Position numbers and translations under genes: made by a program
The notes under the pieces: generated by a model
The model's input: the letters and a program-made list of their open reading frames with translations, nothing else
Databases searched by the model: none
Told to the model about the DNA's origin: nothing
Shown here: positions 22,996 to 32,798 of the stretch, piece by piece
Numbering within the stretch: position 1 is the stretch's first letter
How the letters are laid out: every line of letters starts with the position of its first letter
NCBI GenBank assembly: GCA_900169235.1
Contig: FWCC01000241.1
Coordinates: forward strand, 62,001-126,000
Length of the DNA: 64,000 nt
Reading direction: 5' to 3'
Origin: Zarea fungicola
Taxonomy: Eukaryota; Ascomycota; Sordariomycetes; Hypocreales; Cordycipitaceae

Positions 22996-25854
22996 ATGAC
23001 GACAATAAACGACCGCCCACTCCTTTTCAAGCCCAAGAGGCAATCTCTTGGCCATTCACCCACCAGATCAAAGGGCTCCGAGGATCTCCTTCTGCACTTT
23101 ACACCCTCCACAGCCGTCGAAGCCCTCATGTCACCCACCGGCGCCGTACGCTCCTGCATGGCCCTCGCATCCCCCTCAGAGCGCGAGTTTGCCATGCGCA
23201 CCGCTCTTGCCTCCCAGAGGATACAGGAATGGCTCGCAGAGATACGTTCCTGGACCTGGCCCGAGGAATCTGGTTCAGCCGGCTTTGAGCGCGACGCCCA
23301 TCAAGTTTCTCGGACCCTGTTTGGCTCCTCCACGAGCTCAATGGCCACGCAGCGACAGCAAGAAGAGGCCTACATGGGGAGTCTGCCACAGCACCAAGTC
23401 GTAGAATACGCCCGCCGCATAGAGGAGATCTACCACGGCCTGGATCAACTGGAGGTGGAGGACATCAAAACACACATTCTTACAAGCCACGTGCTACCAC
23501 TTTCGCGATCAACTACGCCGCTATCGGAAGGTGGCCGCTACAGCGCGACTGCGCCGTCCTATAATAGAATGGACGACCTTTCCGCGGTGGTGACGGCCAT
23601 TGTCGTCCAGGCTCTCCCCAACATTGCGCGACTGACACGACTGTTGCAAACATGGACAATGCGCATCACCGTATTGCAGCACGTCGGCCCTGTTCTCGGC
23701 GCAATCGAGGATGCCGAGACAGTCATGGACGACGCTTGGGAGCAAGTGATGCTGCTAGATGAGGAAAAGGCTCGGATAGAGAGCGGCGACAGCGGCGATC
23801 CCCTAGATGGTGTTCTTACCAAGGAGACGTTTGGAGCCAAGAAGCGCTCCATTCTGCGCAAAGTGGCCAAGCCTGGCCGCACCCTCGACTATATGCTCGA
23901 CTGCCTCGAGGGACTCGAGGACACGCTCCCCGACCACTGGCTTGAGCGCATGGAGGTCATTGAGCAGAACTACAGCGAGTGGGCAGCTGTTGCCGAGCGC
24001 AAGATTAGAGAGATTGAGTGGCTGCGCAGCATCTTGGCAAGACAGAGCGAAGGCGGCGTCAGATTGCAGGACGAGGCCTCCTATGCCGACGTCGATTCTA
24101 CAATGGACATTTCGGTGCTCCACGTCCAAGACAATCTCGCAAACAAGGTGGCCTCCCGCGAGATTAAATCACCGCAGTCCAACATGGACAAGCGACTGTC
24201 GCTGTCAGCACTCGGGGTGGTTGGCGGTGCCATGCTGGGGATGGGAAGCCAAGTGGTTCAGGAGACGGAAACCCCTGTAAAGCAACGTCGCAGTGCCTCG
24301 GACGAAGCTGCGCAGGCTGCCATGAGCCCTGTCCGAGAAGAAGTCGACGAGGAGGAAGAGCCCTGTCTACCGGAGCTCCGAAGCAGCGTCATCGCCGACG
24401 TGAGCGAGCTTGCTGACGACACGGTGCTTTACGGAAGCCACTTTGATGGCATGTCGAGCGACGGCCCCGAGGTCTCCGCATCGCCCACCGCATTCAAGGG
24501 TCCTCTTCGCCAGCCCATGTATTTTGATGATAGCCCACCTAGTTCGCCACCACTATCACCGCCCATGCCGGAAGAGCACCAAATGCGCGACTCGGTGGTT
24601 ACGCTCGTCGACAGCCCCATGGTCAACTCTGGCATGCCCGAGTTTGACGACTCCGTTGTCATCAAGAGCCCACTCGACAGCTCATTCATGGACGACTACG
24701 ACGACTACTCTCTTCCTGACATCGCACCACCAGCTCCCGCGGTACGCAGAGATAGCGTCGGCGACCAGAAGCTGCGCCGGCAAATCAGCCAGATCATAGA
24801 GAGCATTCCCGCCAAGATCAGCTTGGAGTCGGAGACGCCAGCCATCAACCTCAACCCACCCGACCTGCAACTTCCCTACCTCAAGAAGAAGCCGTCCAAG
24901 GACCGCTTCCGGCGAAGTGGCTCGGCTGTTAGCTCCCGCACAACCACGCCATCGTTTACCCTCTCGCCCGCCAAGTATTCGCGCCCACCGCGGCCCCAGC
25001 GGGGCCAGCAAGAGATTAAAGTCTACCACCTGTCCCGGTCGACGGGTGAAGCGCCTATCAAGCTGTTTATTCGATGCGTTGGACAGGATGGTGAGCGCGT
25101 CATGGTGCGTGTGGGCGGCGGCTGGGCGGATCTTAGCGAGTATCTCAAGGACTATGCGAGCCATCACGGACGACGCTCCGCCAAGCCGGAAGAGACTACT
25201 GTAGAAGTGCGCGATGTGCCCCAGGGAGCCAGGGCCGTGGCTACGGGGTCCAGCCCCGGCGGCCGCCCTGCCTCGGAGGTGGCAGACAGCTCGACCTTGT
25301 CTGCTGCACCGACGACGCCTCTGAATGTTCGCAAGACGCGACGCAGCCACGGCGCAGCCAACATTGAAATCCCACGCTTCAGGCCCAAGACCCCCGCCGC
25401 AGTGGCCAACCTGCACCTCTCGTCGGTGGATAATACTCCTGGCTCCGATGGCGGCGCTGGCTCTGCGACAAGATCAAGGCCCAACTCTCGTCTGAGTTGG
25501 GTCGACGATGAGAGTTCCTTCCTCGGCCTCGCAGGCCCCTCGGGTAAAAAGGTGGAGATGAGCGACGAGAATAAGGCTTGGGTGGAGAGTGTCAGGGAAA
25601 AGGTGCGTCTTGCTAGTGGTGAGCGTAAGATGCCCCCGATGGGTAGCCTAGCTGGACCGCCGCTGTCTGCCATGGCAGCCAATGCCGTCGCCGGAGGAGG
25701 AGGAGGAGGAGGTGCTGGTGGTGATCGTCGCTCGAGGGCGACGACGCCAGCGGATGATGGAAACCGATTTGGAGAGTTGGGCAAGGTGGGAGGCACGAAG
25801 CGGGTGTATAGAAAGAAGGGCATTACTGATGGGCGACGTTCAGGCGCTGCATGA
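22996..25854 (+). CDS. Kar9-like cortical/spindle-orientation protein with GAS2-related (GAR) domain
   Basis: A single-exon gene of 952 aa. The N-terminal 420 residues are mostly helical (ITVLQHVGPVLGAIEDAETVM, DYMLDCLEGLEDTLPDHWLERM) and fit the fungal Kar9 domain, which links microtubule plus ends to cortical transport and orients the spindle. At about 671-726 is a compact domain with IKLFIRCVGQDGERVMVRVGGGWADL. This matches the GAS2-related (GAR) microtubule-binding domain, whose hallmark is R-V-G-G-G-W followed by a hydrophobic strand and a helix. The rest is Ser/Pro-rich and probably disordered, with many SP/TP sites as expected for cell-cycle kinase control. A poly-Gly run lies near residue 896. 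The Kar9 assignment rests on the pairing with GAR seen in filamentous fungi; the GAR call is the firmer part. Confidence 0.78.
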   Translation: MTTINDRPLLFKPKRQSLGHSPTRSKGSEDLLLHFTPSTAVEALMSPTGAVRSCMALASPSEREFAMRTALASQRIQEWLAEIRSWTWPEESGSAGFERDAHQVSRTLFGSSTSSMATQRQQEEAYMGSLPQHQVVEYARRIEEIYHGLDQLEVEDIKTHILTSHVLPLSRSTTPLSEGGRYSATAPSYNRMDDLSAVVTAIVVQALPNIARLTRLLQTWTMRITVLQHVGPVLGAIEDAETVMDDAWEQVMLLDEEKARIESGDSGDPLDGVLTKETFGAKKRSILRKVAKPGRTLDYMLDCLEGLEDTLPDHWLERMEVIEQNYSEWAAVAERKIREIEWLRSILARQSEGGVRLQDEASYADVDSTMDISVLHVQDNLANKVASREIKSPQSNMDKRLSLSALGVVGGAMLGMGSQVVQETETPVKQRRSASDEAAQAAMSPVREEVDEEEEPCLPELRSSVIADVSELADDTVLYGSHFDGMSSDGPEVSASPTAFKGPLRQPMYFDDSPPSSPPLSPPMPEEHQMRDSVVTLVDSPMVNSGMPEFDDSVVIKSPLDSSFMDDYDDYSLPDIAPPAPAVRRDSVGDQKLRRQISQIIESIPAKISLESETPAINLNPPDLQLPYLKKKPSKDRFRRSGSAVSSRTTTPSFTLSPAKYSRPPRPQRGQQEIKVYHLSRSTGEAPIKLFIRCVGQDGERVMVRVGGGWADLSEYLKDYASHHGRRSAKPEETTVEVRDVPQGARAVATGSSPGGRPASEVADSSTLSAAPTTPLNVRKTRRSHGAANIEIPRFRPKTPAAVANLHLSSVDNTPGSDGGAGSATRSRPNSRLSWVDDESSFLGLAGPSGKKVEMSDENKAWVESVREKVRLASGERKMPPMGSLAGPPLSAMAANAVAGGGGGGGAGGDRRSRATTPADDGNRFGELGKVGGTKRVYRKKGITDGRRSGAA

Positions 25855-26220
25855 GCTTTTCATTTTGTTTTCGTTTTGTTTGGTTGATATTCGATGGCAA
25901 CGGAAAGTTGGGAAGGGAATACACACACATTGTTGGACTGGCGCTGGTTATACCATGTACATTCTTTTTGCTTTTAATATTTGACTCTTCTTTTCGGAGG
26001 TGCCAGTAGACGATTATAGCATCATTCATTATTCATCATTACAATAGGAGTGGAACTATTGGTTTTTTGCATGTCTTGAGGGAGTGACTGCCTGTTCATG
26101 TGTTGCTGATTGACAGGGTTGGTAAAAGGTTTTTCCTTGCCCGCTATCATATGCATAACGCTAGCTTCCCGACATTTAAGGATAAAGGATACAATTACTA
26201 CTAGCAAACTCAGTATAAAC
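25855..26220. other. 3' flank of the Kar9-like gene; edge of the accessory block
   Basis: No gene is visible. The sequence becomes T/A-rich and codon style changes after this point, so I take it as the left edge of the accessory block. Confidence 0.45.
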
Positions 26221-26775
26221 ATGGCGACTATCCAGCTAAGCCCGCACCCTTCCTTTAGGGAGCTTGAACAGGAACCAGGTCGTGCAGTCTACTTTTCCGA
26301 CGCCGCCAAATGCCTTTATTGGCCTCTCGCAGGCTCTTTTCCGATTGCAATTTCTGTCATGAAGAGCCGCCGGGGAGCGTTAGAGGAGCGTGAGTCCTTA
26401 TTACAGCCAGACCGTACTTGGCATGAAATCACATCACAGCCCTTGACTGAGCCCAAAGTCTCTTCTATTGATGCCTCGATCTTCGATTTCCATCAATGGG
26501 AACCTGACTGGGTAGCAATGCACGAGGATCATGACGCTGCGGAGTATGTTACCTATGGAGACCTCAATGACGAAGACCGGCCATATGCACGTGAGCCCAA
26601 GGAGGATGGCAGCTGGGAGGAGGACTCAGATACCGAATTTCTTCTAAGATGCTGTGGTCAGGATAGGCCAATGAGGAAAAGAGGACTGAAGCCCACAGTT
26701 ACCCCCTCATCTGGCAATGACTTTGTCAGCATATATGACTATGTCACAAGACACAAGCACGGCTTGCATGAGTAA
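26221..26775 (+). CDS. Hypothetical protein, 184 aa
   Basis: A single-exon frame that starts at the first ATG (26221) and ends at TAA 26773-26775. I do not recognise a domain. It is soluble and acidic in its second half (EPKEDGSWEEDSDTEF). It ends with a segment of the type NDFVSIYDYVTRHKHGL, which resembles the C-terminal pattern of many small conserved hypothetical proteins of filamentous fungi; that is a recollection, not a search. There is no signal peptide or membrane segment. It converges on the HET gene with only 68 bp between stop codons. The frame length, the first-ATG start and the absence of a competing antisense gene support coding, but function is unknown. Confidence 0.6.
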   Translation: MATIQLSPHPSFRELEQEPGRAVYFSDAAKCLYWPLAGSFPIAISVMKSRRGALEERESLLQPDRTWHEITSQPLTEPKVSSIDASIFDFHQWEPDWVAMHEDHDAAEYVTYGDLNDEDRPYAREPKEDGSWEEDSDTEFLLRCCGQDRPMRKRGLKPTVTPSSGNDFVSIYDYVTRHKHGLHE

Positions 26776-26843
26776 GACACGAGTGGTTCGAGTGTCCAGA
26801 CTTCATGGATTCAATTGTCAGCCTATGCCTGATTCAAATAGAC

Positions 26844-29012
26844 TCAACATATCCAGATTTTCTGCCACTTTTCCTCGTCATCAAGAACAGCCTCACCGTA
26901 CATTATTCCATGCGCATATGCCGGTCCTACCATGATCCAATATCGTGCATCAGTGACATGTGGCCGAAGGATAACCGGACATGGACATCCGTCGACAATA
27001 GCCAGAGTATCCTCCTCCTTTGTCCACTCGGGAACTAGCAGAAAATGACCTTCGCTCGAGACGGCAAATCTCTTTTTCGCAAACGAGTCCTCAATTGAGT
27101 GGCTCCACGCCTCTATCTTGGCCCTGAAACTATCCCGTAGCATTTTCTGCACCTCTGTTACCTCGATAGGTTCGTCAGTCGACTGCAGTGCTGCAAGTCG
27201 GCCCATTTCGCCAAAATCTCGCTCAAAATCCAATGTTGACGGCATGTGGCCAGTATCGTCGGCTTCCGCAAGTTCATCCAATGCACCATAAGAGCGTCGC
27301 CATTCTGGCAGGGAAATGTCACTCTTTTTATATTCCATGGAGTATTCCTTCCAAAGTTGCGTCAGAATGTAAGAGTGAAAAGGGTCGCGAGAGTCAAGCG
27401 CGGACCATGATGCAGGAGAGGTGACGGCCGCCGCGTCCATGATGAGGGTGCGCCAAAAGGCCTCGACACGGTTCTGGCCAGTTGGGGCATATGTAGGGGC
27501 CTGTTCGAGGAGGAATTTTGCAAGAGACAGGATTGGGGCGTGACGCAAACCTTCATTTCCAACGCCGAGACTAGATACCTGTGCCAACACGATGGCACTG
27601 ACGCCAAGCCGTCGGTCGTCGTCCTGGAATGATAGGCGTAGCCGACGATGTGTCTCGCCGCTGTCGCGATTGCAAGCATTAAAAATTGGTCGAATGTCCA
27701 TGAAGCCGGAAGTCCCTGCTGAGATGGACAAATCAGGACACCAAGAGGGCAAATCTCCGAGCTTGCTATCAGGCGCATCGGACTGTGTGAGAATGACTGA
27801 CAAACTTTGTGCTTCGATAATCGCCCTGGCAGTTATGCGGGCATAGACAGCTGCTGCTGGACTGGTGCTGGAGTCACTGTAGTCTGCCGTAATCTTGCCA
27901 CGCTGATCATTCAGACCATCAACTGTGAACAAGTGGTTCACAATGCCGATAAAGGCAAAGATTTTGTCTCGTGGATCCGTGGCCTGGAATGATTTGTTTC
28001 CTAGCGCGAATGCCATTGTTAAACTAGCAGGCTGCATGCTATTGTTACCCGTCGCTCGCAGAATGGTTTCACTCAGAGTCTTGCGGCGGTTATAGTCGAC
28101 ATCGGCTTCATCTTGACACTGCTCTCGAAGAAGGCACAAACTGTAGAATTTCTCTACAGGATCAATTGGGCCGTTCATGCCGGCAACTTGCCCTTGCAAC
28201 AGATGAGACAGCTTGGTGGCGCGGCAGAGAAATGCAGCAATGTGTTGCATGGCGTCCCACTCGATCCTCTTCTGCCCCCAGAGGACAAGAATCTTTTTGG
28301 ACAGGGCGACTTCCTGGATGATCCATACTCTATCGAACCATCTCTGGCAAAAGAAATTATGGACAGCCAGCCAAAGATGTGACTTTTCCCTGCCAGGCAG
28401 GCCATAGTGCTTGGGTGAATTAGGTGGAAGAAAGGGCTGTGCTGGATATTGCCGTGCCATTTCACGTATTTCAGCTGGAGCAATGTCCAGTATTGGCTTG
28501 AATATCGCATCGACAGCCTCTTCCTCGTTGGGAGACGTCGGCTTTCCCAGCCATACCAATGTGTAACTAGCATGCTTGTAGATGCGATCCATGATATTGA
28601 CCTGGCTGGCACGCTCTGCGACATCATTTTGATTAATGCAGAGGGCGTCAATCCATACGTAAACAGGATACCCGATGAAGAAGGTGCGCATCTCACAGAG
28701 TGCATCAAAGAGATTGGGATAGACGTCGAATATGCCACCATTGATCAGCAGCTTACATTTATCGGTGTCAGTATAGGCAGCACCCTGGGCGTTCGAGGGA
28801 CCCCAGGTATAGGACAGAGCGAAGTAGTCCACGTCGGGCAATTTTTCCAGCGGAAATGTCTCGCAGAGCAGTTCAAGCTTTGGCTGCCCAAAAGTCAACA
28901 AGCCGCTTGGTTTCACGCGCAAAAGACGTATTGAGTCTTGCCCGATGGAGGAGGCATATTGGAAGGGCTCCGGATCCTTCCAAAAATTGCGGAATCCTAA
29001 TGAGTCTAACAT
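26844..29012 (-). CDS. HET-domain (heterokaryon incompatibility) protein
   Basis: A 722-aa single-exon protein with an N-terminal HET domain. Ordered motifs are YFALSYTWG (about 63-71), VWIDALCINQND (119-130), the ERASQV-type element followed by MDRIYKHASYTLVWLG (133-156), and W(F)DRVWIIQEVALS further on. HET domains trigger cell death when incompatible fungal cells fuse; most copies have no known partner. The C-terminal two thirds is variable and ends with the usual YWIMVGPAYAHGIMYGEA strand pattern, which is often seen in HET proteins. ATG 29012 is the first in frame. A TATA-like TTATAAGG reads toward it from 29072 to 29065. No frameshift or stop interrupts it, so the gene appears intact. 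Confidence 0.9.
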   Translation of the reverse strand: MLDSLGFRNFWKDPEPFQYASSIGQDSIRLLRVKPSGLLTFGQPKLELLCETFPLEKLPDVDYFALSYTWGPSNAQGAAYTDTDKCKLLINGGIFDVYPNLFDALCEMRTFFIGYPVYVWIDALCINQNDVAERASQVNIMDRIYKHASYTLVWLGKPTSPNEEEAVDAIFKPILDIAPAEIREMARQYPAQPFLPPNSPKHYGLPGREKSHLWLAVHNFFCQRWFDRVWIIQEVALSKKILVLWGQKRIEWDAMQHIAAFLCRATKLSHLLQGQVAGMNGPIDPVEKFYSLCLLREQCQDEADVDYNRRKTLSETILRATGNNSMQPASLTMAFALGNKSFQATDPRDKIFAFIGIVNHLFTVDGLNDQRGKITADYSDSSTSPAAAVYARITARAIIEAQSLSVILTQSDAPDSKLGDLPSWCPDLSISAGTSGFMDIRPIFNACNRDSGETHRRLRLSFQDDDRRLGVSAIVLAQVSSLGVGNEGLRHAPILSLAKFLLEQAPTYAPTGQNRVEAFWRTLIMDAAAVTSPASWSALDSRDPFHSYILTQLWKEYSMEYKKSDISLPEWRRSYGALDELAEADDTGHMPSTLDFERDFGEMGRLAALQSTDEPIEVTEVQKMLRDSFRAKIEAWSHSIEDSFAKKRFAVSSEGHFLLVPEWTKEEDTLAIVDGCPCPVILRPHVTDARYWIMVGPAYAHGIMYGEAVLDDEEKWQKIWIC

Positions 29013-29064
29013 GATGTCTATGAAGTAATGAGTTGACGTCTCGAGAGACAAGTCACTGAGGGTA

Positions 29065-29084
29065 CCTTATAAGCCAGGGCTTAT
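29065..29084 (-). promoter_or_regulatory. TATA-like element and palindrome upstream of the HET gene
   Basis: On the minus strand TTATAAGG lies about 55 bp upstream of the HET ATG. It overlaps an inverted repeat, ATAAGCC-AG-GGCTTAT (29069-29084). The position fits a core promoter or an operator. Confidence 0.4.
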
Positions 29085-29836
29085 GGCGCCATGATAACGA
29101 AATGACGCGGCGCCCCGCTCCAGCTGCAGGGAGGAGTTTGAGTTATATGACCTATTTCGACGCTCTCACGTTTTGCCTAAAATTGCTTGTGCTCTATTAA
29201 ACAGCATAACAACCAGAAGATGCGCTTAGTGCTTGGAAGTAATTCTGTCAGGCCTGATGGCCCTGTAGTTATCACCTTCTAGGAGCCAGCAACAACTAGG
29301 TGCTCGTTAGAAATAACGAGTCTCTGCTTTCAACGATTAAAAAAAGCCAGCTATAAGTATGCACCTGTTAAATATGGCCTTATGGCCGCCGAAAGTGCCG
29401 CCTGCCACGAGCCATAAGTAGTATATTGCTATATAAGTGGGCAAGAGTGGTTGCAAAGTATCTTGCAATCTGGAACTAATTAGACTAAATATTAAACACT
29501 GCCTCTATGGTGCTTCAGAAATTGAAACACACATAAGAGAATCAGAAACGGGCTGTCGATGCCATTATTGATCAAGGTCCTAAAAGCTGGCTGGCTGTCA
29601 GGACACCGATGAAGGTNNGGAGAAGCCAGCGATAATTCCTTCAGCTACATAGGACCTACCTGCACATATCGTGAATACAAGCACTCTCTTCTTAAAAGCC
29701 CTCACACTGGCCTTGTGACTTGAATGATAGTATCAGTGTCTACCCGACTGCTATCATGCACTGACATATGCTCTGGGCTGCAAAAAGAAAAGTCTGACTG
29801 GATGTTGAACTTGGCAAAACGATAGCCTCTGATCAG
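29085..29836. other. A/T-rich intergenic region with two unresolved bases
   Basis: There is no gene. Two N bases at 29617-29618 mark an assembly ambiguity. A small hairpin lies at 29303-29320 (CTCGTTA, GAAA loop, TAACGAG). The sequence has no long open frames in any reading direction and may be decayed repeat DNA, but I could not match it to a transposase. Confidence 0.45.
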
Positions 29837-30915
29837 TCAGTTGGCCGACTGCATCAAGCCATCGGAAATAAGCTTGGACGTGCCTGGCTTGATATCATCT
29901 AACTTCTTCATCAACTCTTCCCAAAGACGAATCTGCGTCGCATAGCCGTCTTCGCTTTGTACAAAGGCCGATGAACTAGTAAAATATGAGCGCGGAATTA
30001 ATCTTGATGCACCAGCAGATAAACTTACTCAGAAATCTGACAATCGCTGAGATACTTTCCATGCGTCTGATCGGAAGCAGCTGCAGCAAACACGAGCGTC
30101 CGACTGCCCGCTTCTGTTTCGCGAGCGAGAAATAAACTTAAAGCGCTGCGCAACAGTCTTCCAAGCCTGGGTCCATCTTGGCCCAGATTCGACTTGCAGA
30201 ACCCCGGATTGACACAGTTGACGACTATGCTAGGCGAAATGCTACCAGTTTCGCCGAGTGCCACTCTTGTCGCTAGCTCTCGTGTGAGTAGGACGCCTAG
30301 TAATTTGGAAACTCCGTAACGTTGCCGCATGGCGGTCCAGCTGGTTCCCATGTTGAGGCTTCCGAAAATGTCAGGACTGTCCCGCTCGGGAAAGCTCGCC
30401 ATTGCGTGAACGTCTGAAACCACAAAAGACAACCTGGGCTGTACGTCAAATACCGCCGAGGTCCTTCGAAGCAAGGGTAGCAGAAGCATGGCCAGAAGAA
30501 ACGGACTTATGACGTTGATTGTGATTGTGGATTCGTTGTCTTCTGCGGTCGCGTACTTGAAGGAACCCGTGCCAGCATTGTGCAATATGCAGTCCAGACG
30601 TTCTAGTTCATTGGAGCACCTGAGAGCGAACTGCTGAACGGACCCAAAACTGCTCAGATCCAGTTCCCACACGTCGACGATACCCTGGCGACCAGTGGCG
30701 GTTTCAATCAATTGCTTGGCTTTCTCCCCGCGGGGTATGCTCCTCACCGCCAATATCACACGCGAGGCATTCATACGAACAAAATGCTTAGCCGCTTCAA
30801 AACCAAGCCCGGAATTGCCTCCTGTTACGATATATGTTTGGCCATCTAAGTCAAACTTTGGGTAAGGGAGCGCCACAAAGAGCTGCGAGTAAATAATGTG
30901 CAATAGCGCTGACAT
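29837..30915 (-). CDS. Short-chain dehydrogenase/reductase (SDR)
   Basis: NAD(P)-dependent oxidoreductase of 341 aa. Exon 1 is 30915-30029 and exon 2 is 29975-29837 on the minus strand. The 53-bp intron (GTAAGT...CTAG) keeps the frame and adds a normal SDR tail (QIRLWEELMKKL). The dinucleotide motif TGGNSGLG is at 31-38, NAG at 113-115, catalytic Ser about 167, Tyr200 and Lys204 (YGVSK). The layout resembles retinol-dehydrogenase/WWOX-like fungal SDRs. A weakly hydrophobic first 17 residues could anchor it to a membrane. The start at 30915 is the first in-frame ATG. The gene is divergent from the Zn2Cys6 regulator, with shared GAATACGA elements between them. The substrate is unknown. Confidence 0.88.
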
Positions 30916-30994
30916 CGTATGGTAATGGTTAAAAAACGAAAAAGAATCAGTGAGTGGTGTATATTTTGACAAACCATTTTAGCAGTTTGCGTTG

Positions 30995-31001
30995 CTTTAT
31001 A
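30995..31001 (-). promoter_or_regulatory. TATA box of the SDR gene (TATAAAG)
   Basis: TATAAAG on the minus strand, 80 bp upstream of the SDR ATG. Spacing is normal for a fungal TATA promoter. Confidence 0.5.
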
Positions 31002-31112
31002 CCTTGGCTTTTGATACCCATTGGACAACAGACGCACGACCTAGTTAGTTGGCAATTCGCGCAGAAGGAGTTTAAGCACTTGTACTCGTCTTGATGGCCT
31101 AAACCTAATTTA

Positions 31113-31140
31113 GAATACGAGTCCTGGTGGAGTTGTGATC
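31113..31140. promoter_or_regulatory. Bipartite element: GAATACGA plus AGTTGTGATC
   Basis: GAATACGA at 31113-31120 and AGTTGTGATC at 31131-31140 lie between the divergent SDR and regulator genes. The same two parts in the same order occur upstream of the ABC gene at 33114-33144. This is the strongest sign that the three genes share a regulator. Confidence 0.55.
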
Positions 31141-31290
31141 TCGCGGACTTCTGGATAGGACAAAAGCTAAACCTAAAGGGGGAAGAAAAGCGCCCTGGTG
31201 CAGAATTCCCTGCCGCGTTATCATACGCGAGCCACTATCCGTCAGATGTGTAGCCTTATTAGCGTGGGAGAACTGTGCTACTCCGAGTTG

Positions 31291-31299
31291 GGAATACGA
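31291..31299 (+). promoter_or_regulatory. GGAATACGA element, copy 2
   Basis: Context is GTTGGGAATACGATCTCGG, 110 bp upstream of the regulator ATG. It is followed by CGGCGG, the kind of triplet that Zn2Cys6 proteins contact. Confidence 0.5.
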
Positions 31300-31343
31300 T
31301 CTCGGCGGAACAACGCTACATAAACTTGCCTGCTCCCTAACTG

Positions 31344-31352
31344 GGAATACGA
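31344..31352 (+). promoter_or_regulatory. GGAATACGA element, copy 3
   Basis: Context is AACTGGGAATACGAACG, 57 bp upstream of the regulator ATG, perhaps within its 5'UTR. It suggests autoregulation. Confidence 0.5.
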
Positions 31353-31408
31353 ACGAAAAGAAGCTGTACCCTCATTCCCTTACTGGGAGCCGATACAGCG
31401 TCGATAAC

Positions 31409-32798
31409 ATGTATGCCCCCGCCGATGCCGCTGATACAAGCGGACAATTCTCTATATTCTTCGCGTCTCCTGGCCGGGACTCCGGCGATATGGCCGCGGC
31501 AGGTATTGGCGAGAGTGGCGAACCAATCCGACTACGCAAGCCACACAAAAAGTCCAGACTGGGATGCAAAGGCTGCACCGCAAGAAGAGTAAAGGTTCGT
31601 CAAACAACAGAAACCCCTTGGACAACGCACAACTGATGCTGCCGGCAATTTCGGAAGTGTGACGAGACCCATCCAGCATGCAGGAACTGCACTAAAAGAG
31701 GATGCTATTGTGATTATGATCGCCATCCGAAACATAGAGTAAACCGATGTGCTCCTATAGTGTATTCCGATATGCAACTTGTTCCGAGTCTTGCGCACAA
31801 TTCTGAGTCGTCTGATTCTGTTATGCGCGCTAAACTGCTTCGCCACTTTGAGAGTTTTACTTCAGAGACTCTCATTCCAGGACCGGAGTTGTGGAGGTTG
31901 AATGTATTACCTCTTGTTCCACAAGTACGTGTGCACCGAAGGCTTAGACGATCTCTGCTAACGACATCTTTAGCATGACTTTGTTATGCACGCAGTTCTA
32001 GCCATATCTGCGTCGCATCTTCGCTACCTACAGCCAGGCGACCCGTCGCATCGGACTGCCGAGCTCCTGTACCTCTCAAAAGCTTATACTGGCCTCTGCG
32101 ACGCCCTTTCCGCGCCACCGACTCACTCCAATTCAAGTGCTTTGATATCATGCTCATTGCTCATTCTCCACAATGCCTGGAACTCAATCAATTCCAATGA
32201 GTCTCAAGCGAATAGTGCCTTTGACATGCGTGTCGATCACTTGTTTCCTTTGTCATCCGGGCTTCGGAGTGTGTTAGAAGCAACATTGCATGTGCGACAA
32301 CCAGAGTTCTTCACCGCGGATAGAGCAAATGAAACACTGCACCTGGTTCAGCCATCTCTTAGCGATGCGCAAGAATCCTCTAATATTCGTCAAATCTTTA
32401 TTAACGTTTATAGTTGCGTAACAGAGCCTGTCTCAGTACACAGTCAAGCGTTTGCAACCTACCTAGATGGAGCTAGCTGGCTAATTCCGGTTTTCCCCTT
32501 ACTTCCAACGAGAGGTACTTGTGATGGTACAGACAATTTCCTCGCCGGTATCATGCGTTATTTATTTTTGTGGCCGGTAAGGTTTCAGGAGGGGCTAAGA
32601 CTCTTAAACGTCCAAAATAGGGCAGCTTCACGGGTTCTGATCTTTTTCTTTTATAAAGCCGTTTCAATGCTGGTATCAGAAAGGGTATGGTGGGCGCAGG
32701 AGCGGTCATGTCACTTCCGTGAGGCGCTGCAGGCTGAATTGGGCAATGACGTGTCTCAACTAGTGTTGTACATGGATCGTTTCTGCCATAATGATTAG
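31409..32798 (+). CDS. Zn2Cys6 transcription factor, probable local regulator
   Basis: A nuclear regulator of 425 aa with exons 31409-31594, 31658-31924 and 31974-32798. The zinc cluster is C53-x2-C56-x6-C63-x6-C70-x2-C73-x6-C80. Intron 1 falls inside it exactly at RRVK|CDE, which supports the splice model. Basic residues flank the cluster (RKPHKKSR). The C-terminal part (HDFVMHAVLAISASHLRYL, about 152-170) has the layout of the Upc2/Ecm22-like fungal regulator group, where ligand-binding activation domains occur. There is no second-half acidic tail. It is placed between the SDR and the ABC exporter, and its own promoter carries GAATACGA copies, so it is likely a pathway-specific, autoregulating activator. 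Confidence 0.87.

Noticed and set aside
24682..25416. 244-codon minus-strand frame
   Set aside because: It is the antisense shadow of the GC-rich Kar9-like coding exon, with no domain and no start context.
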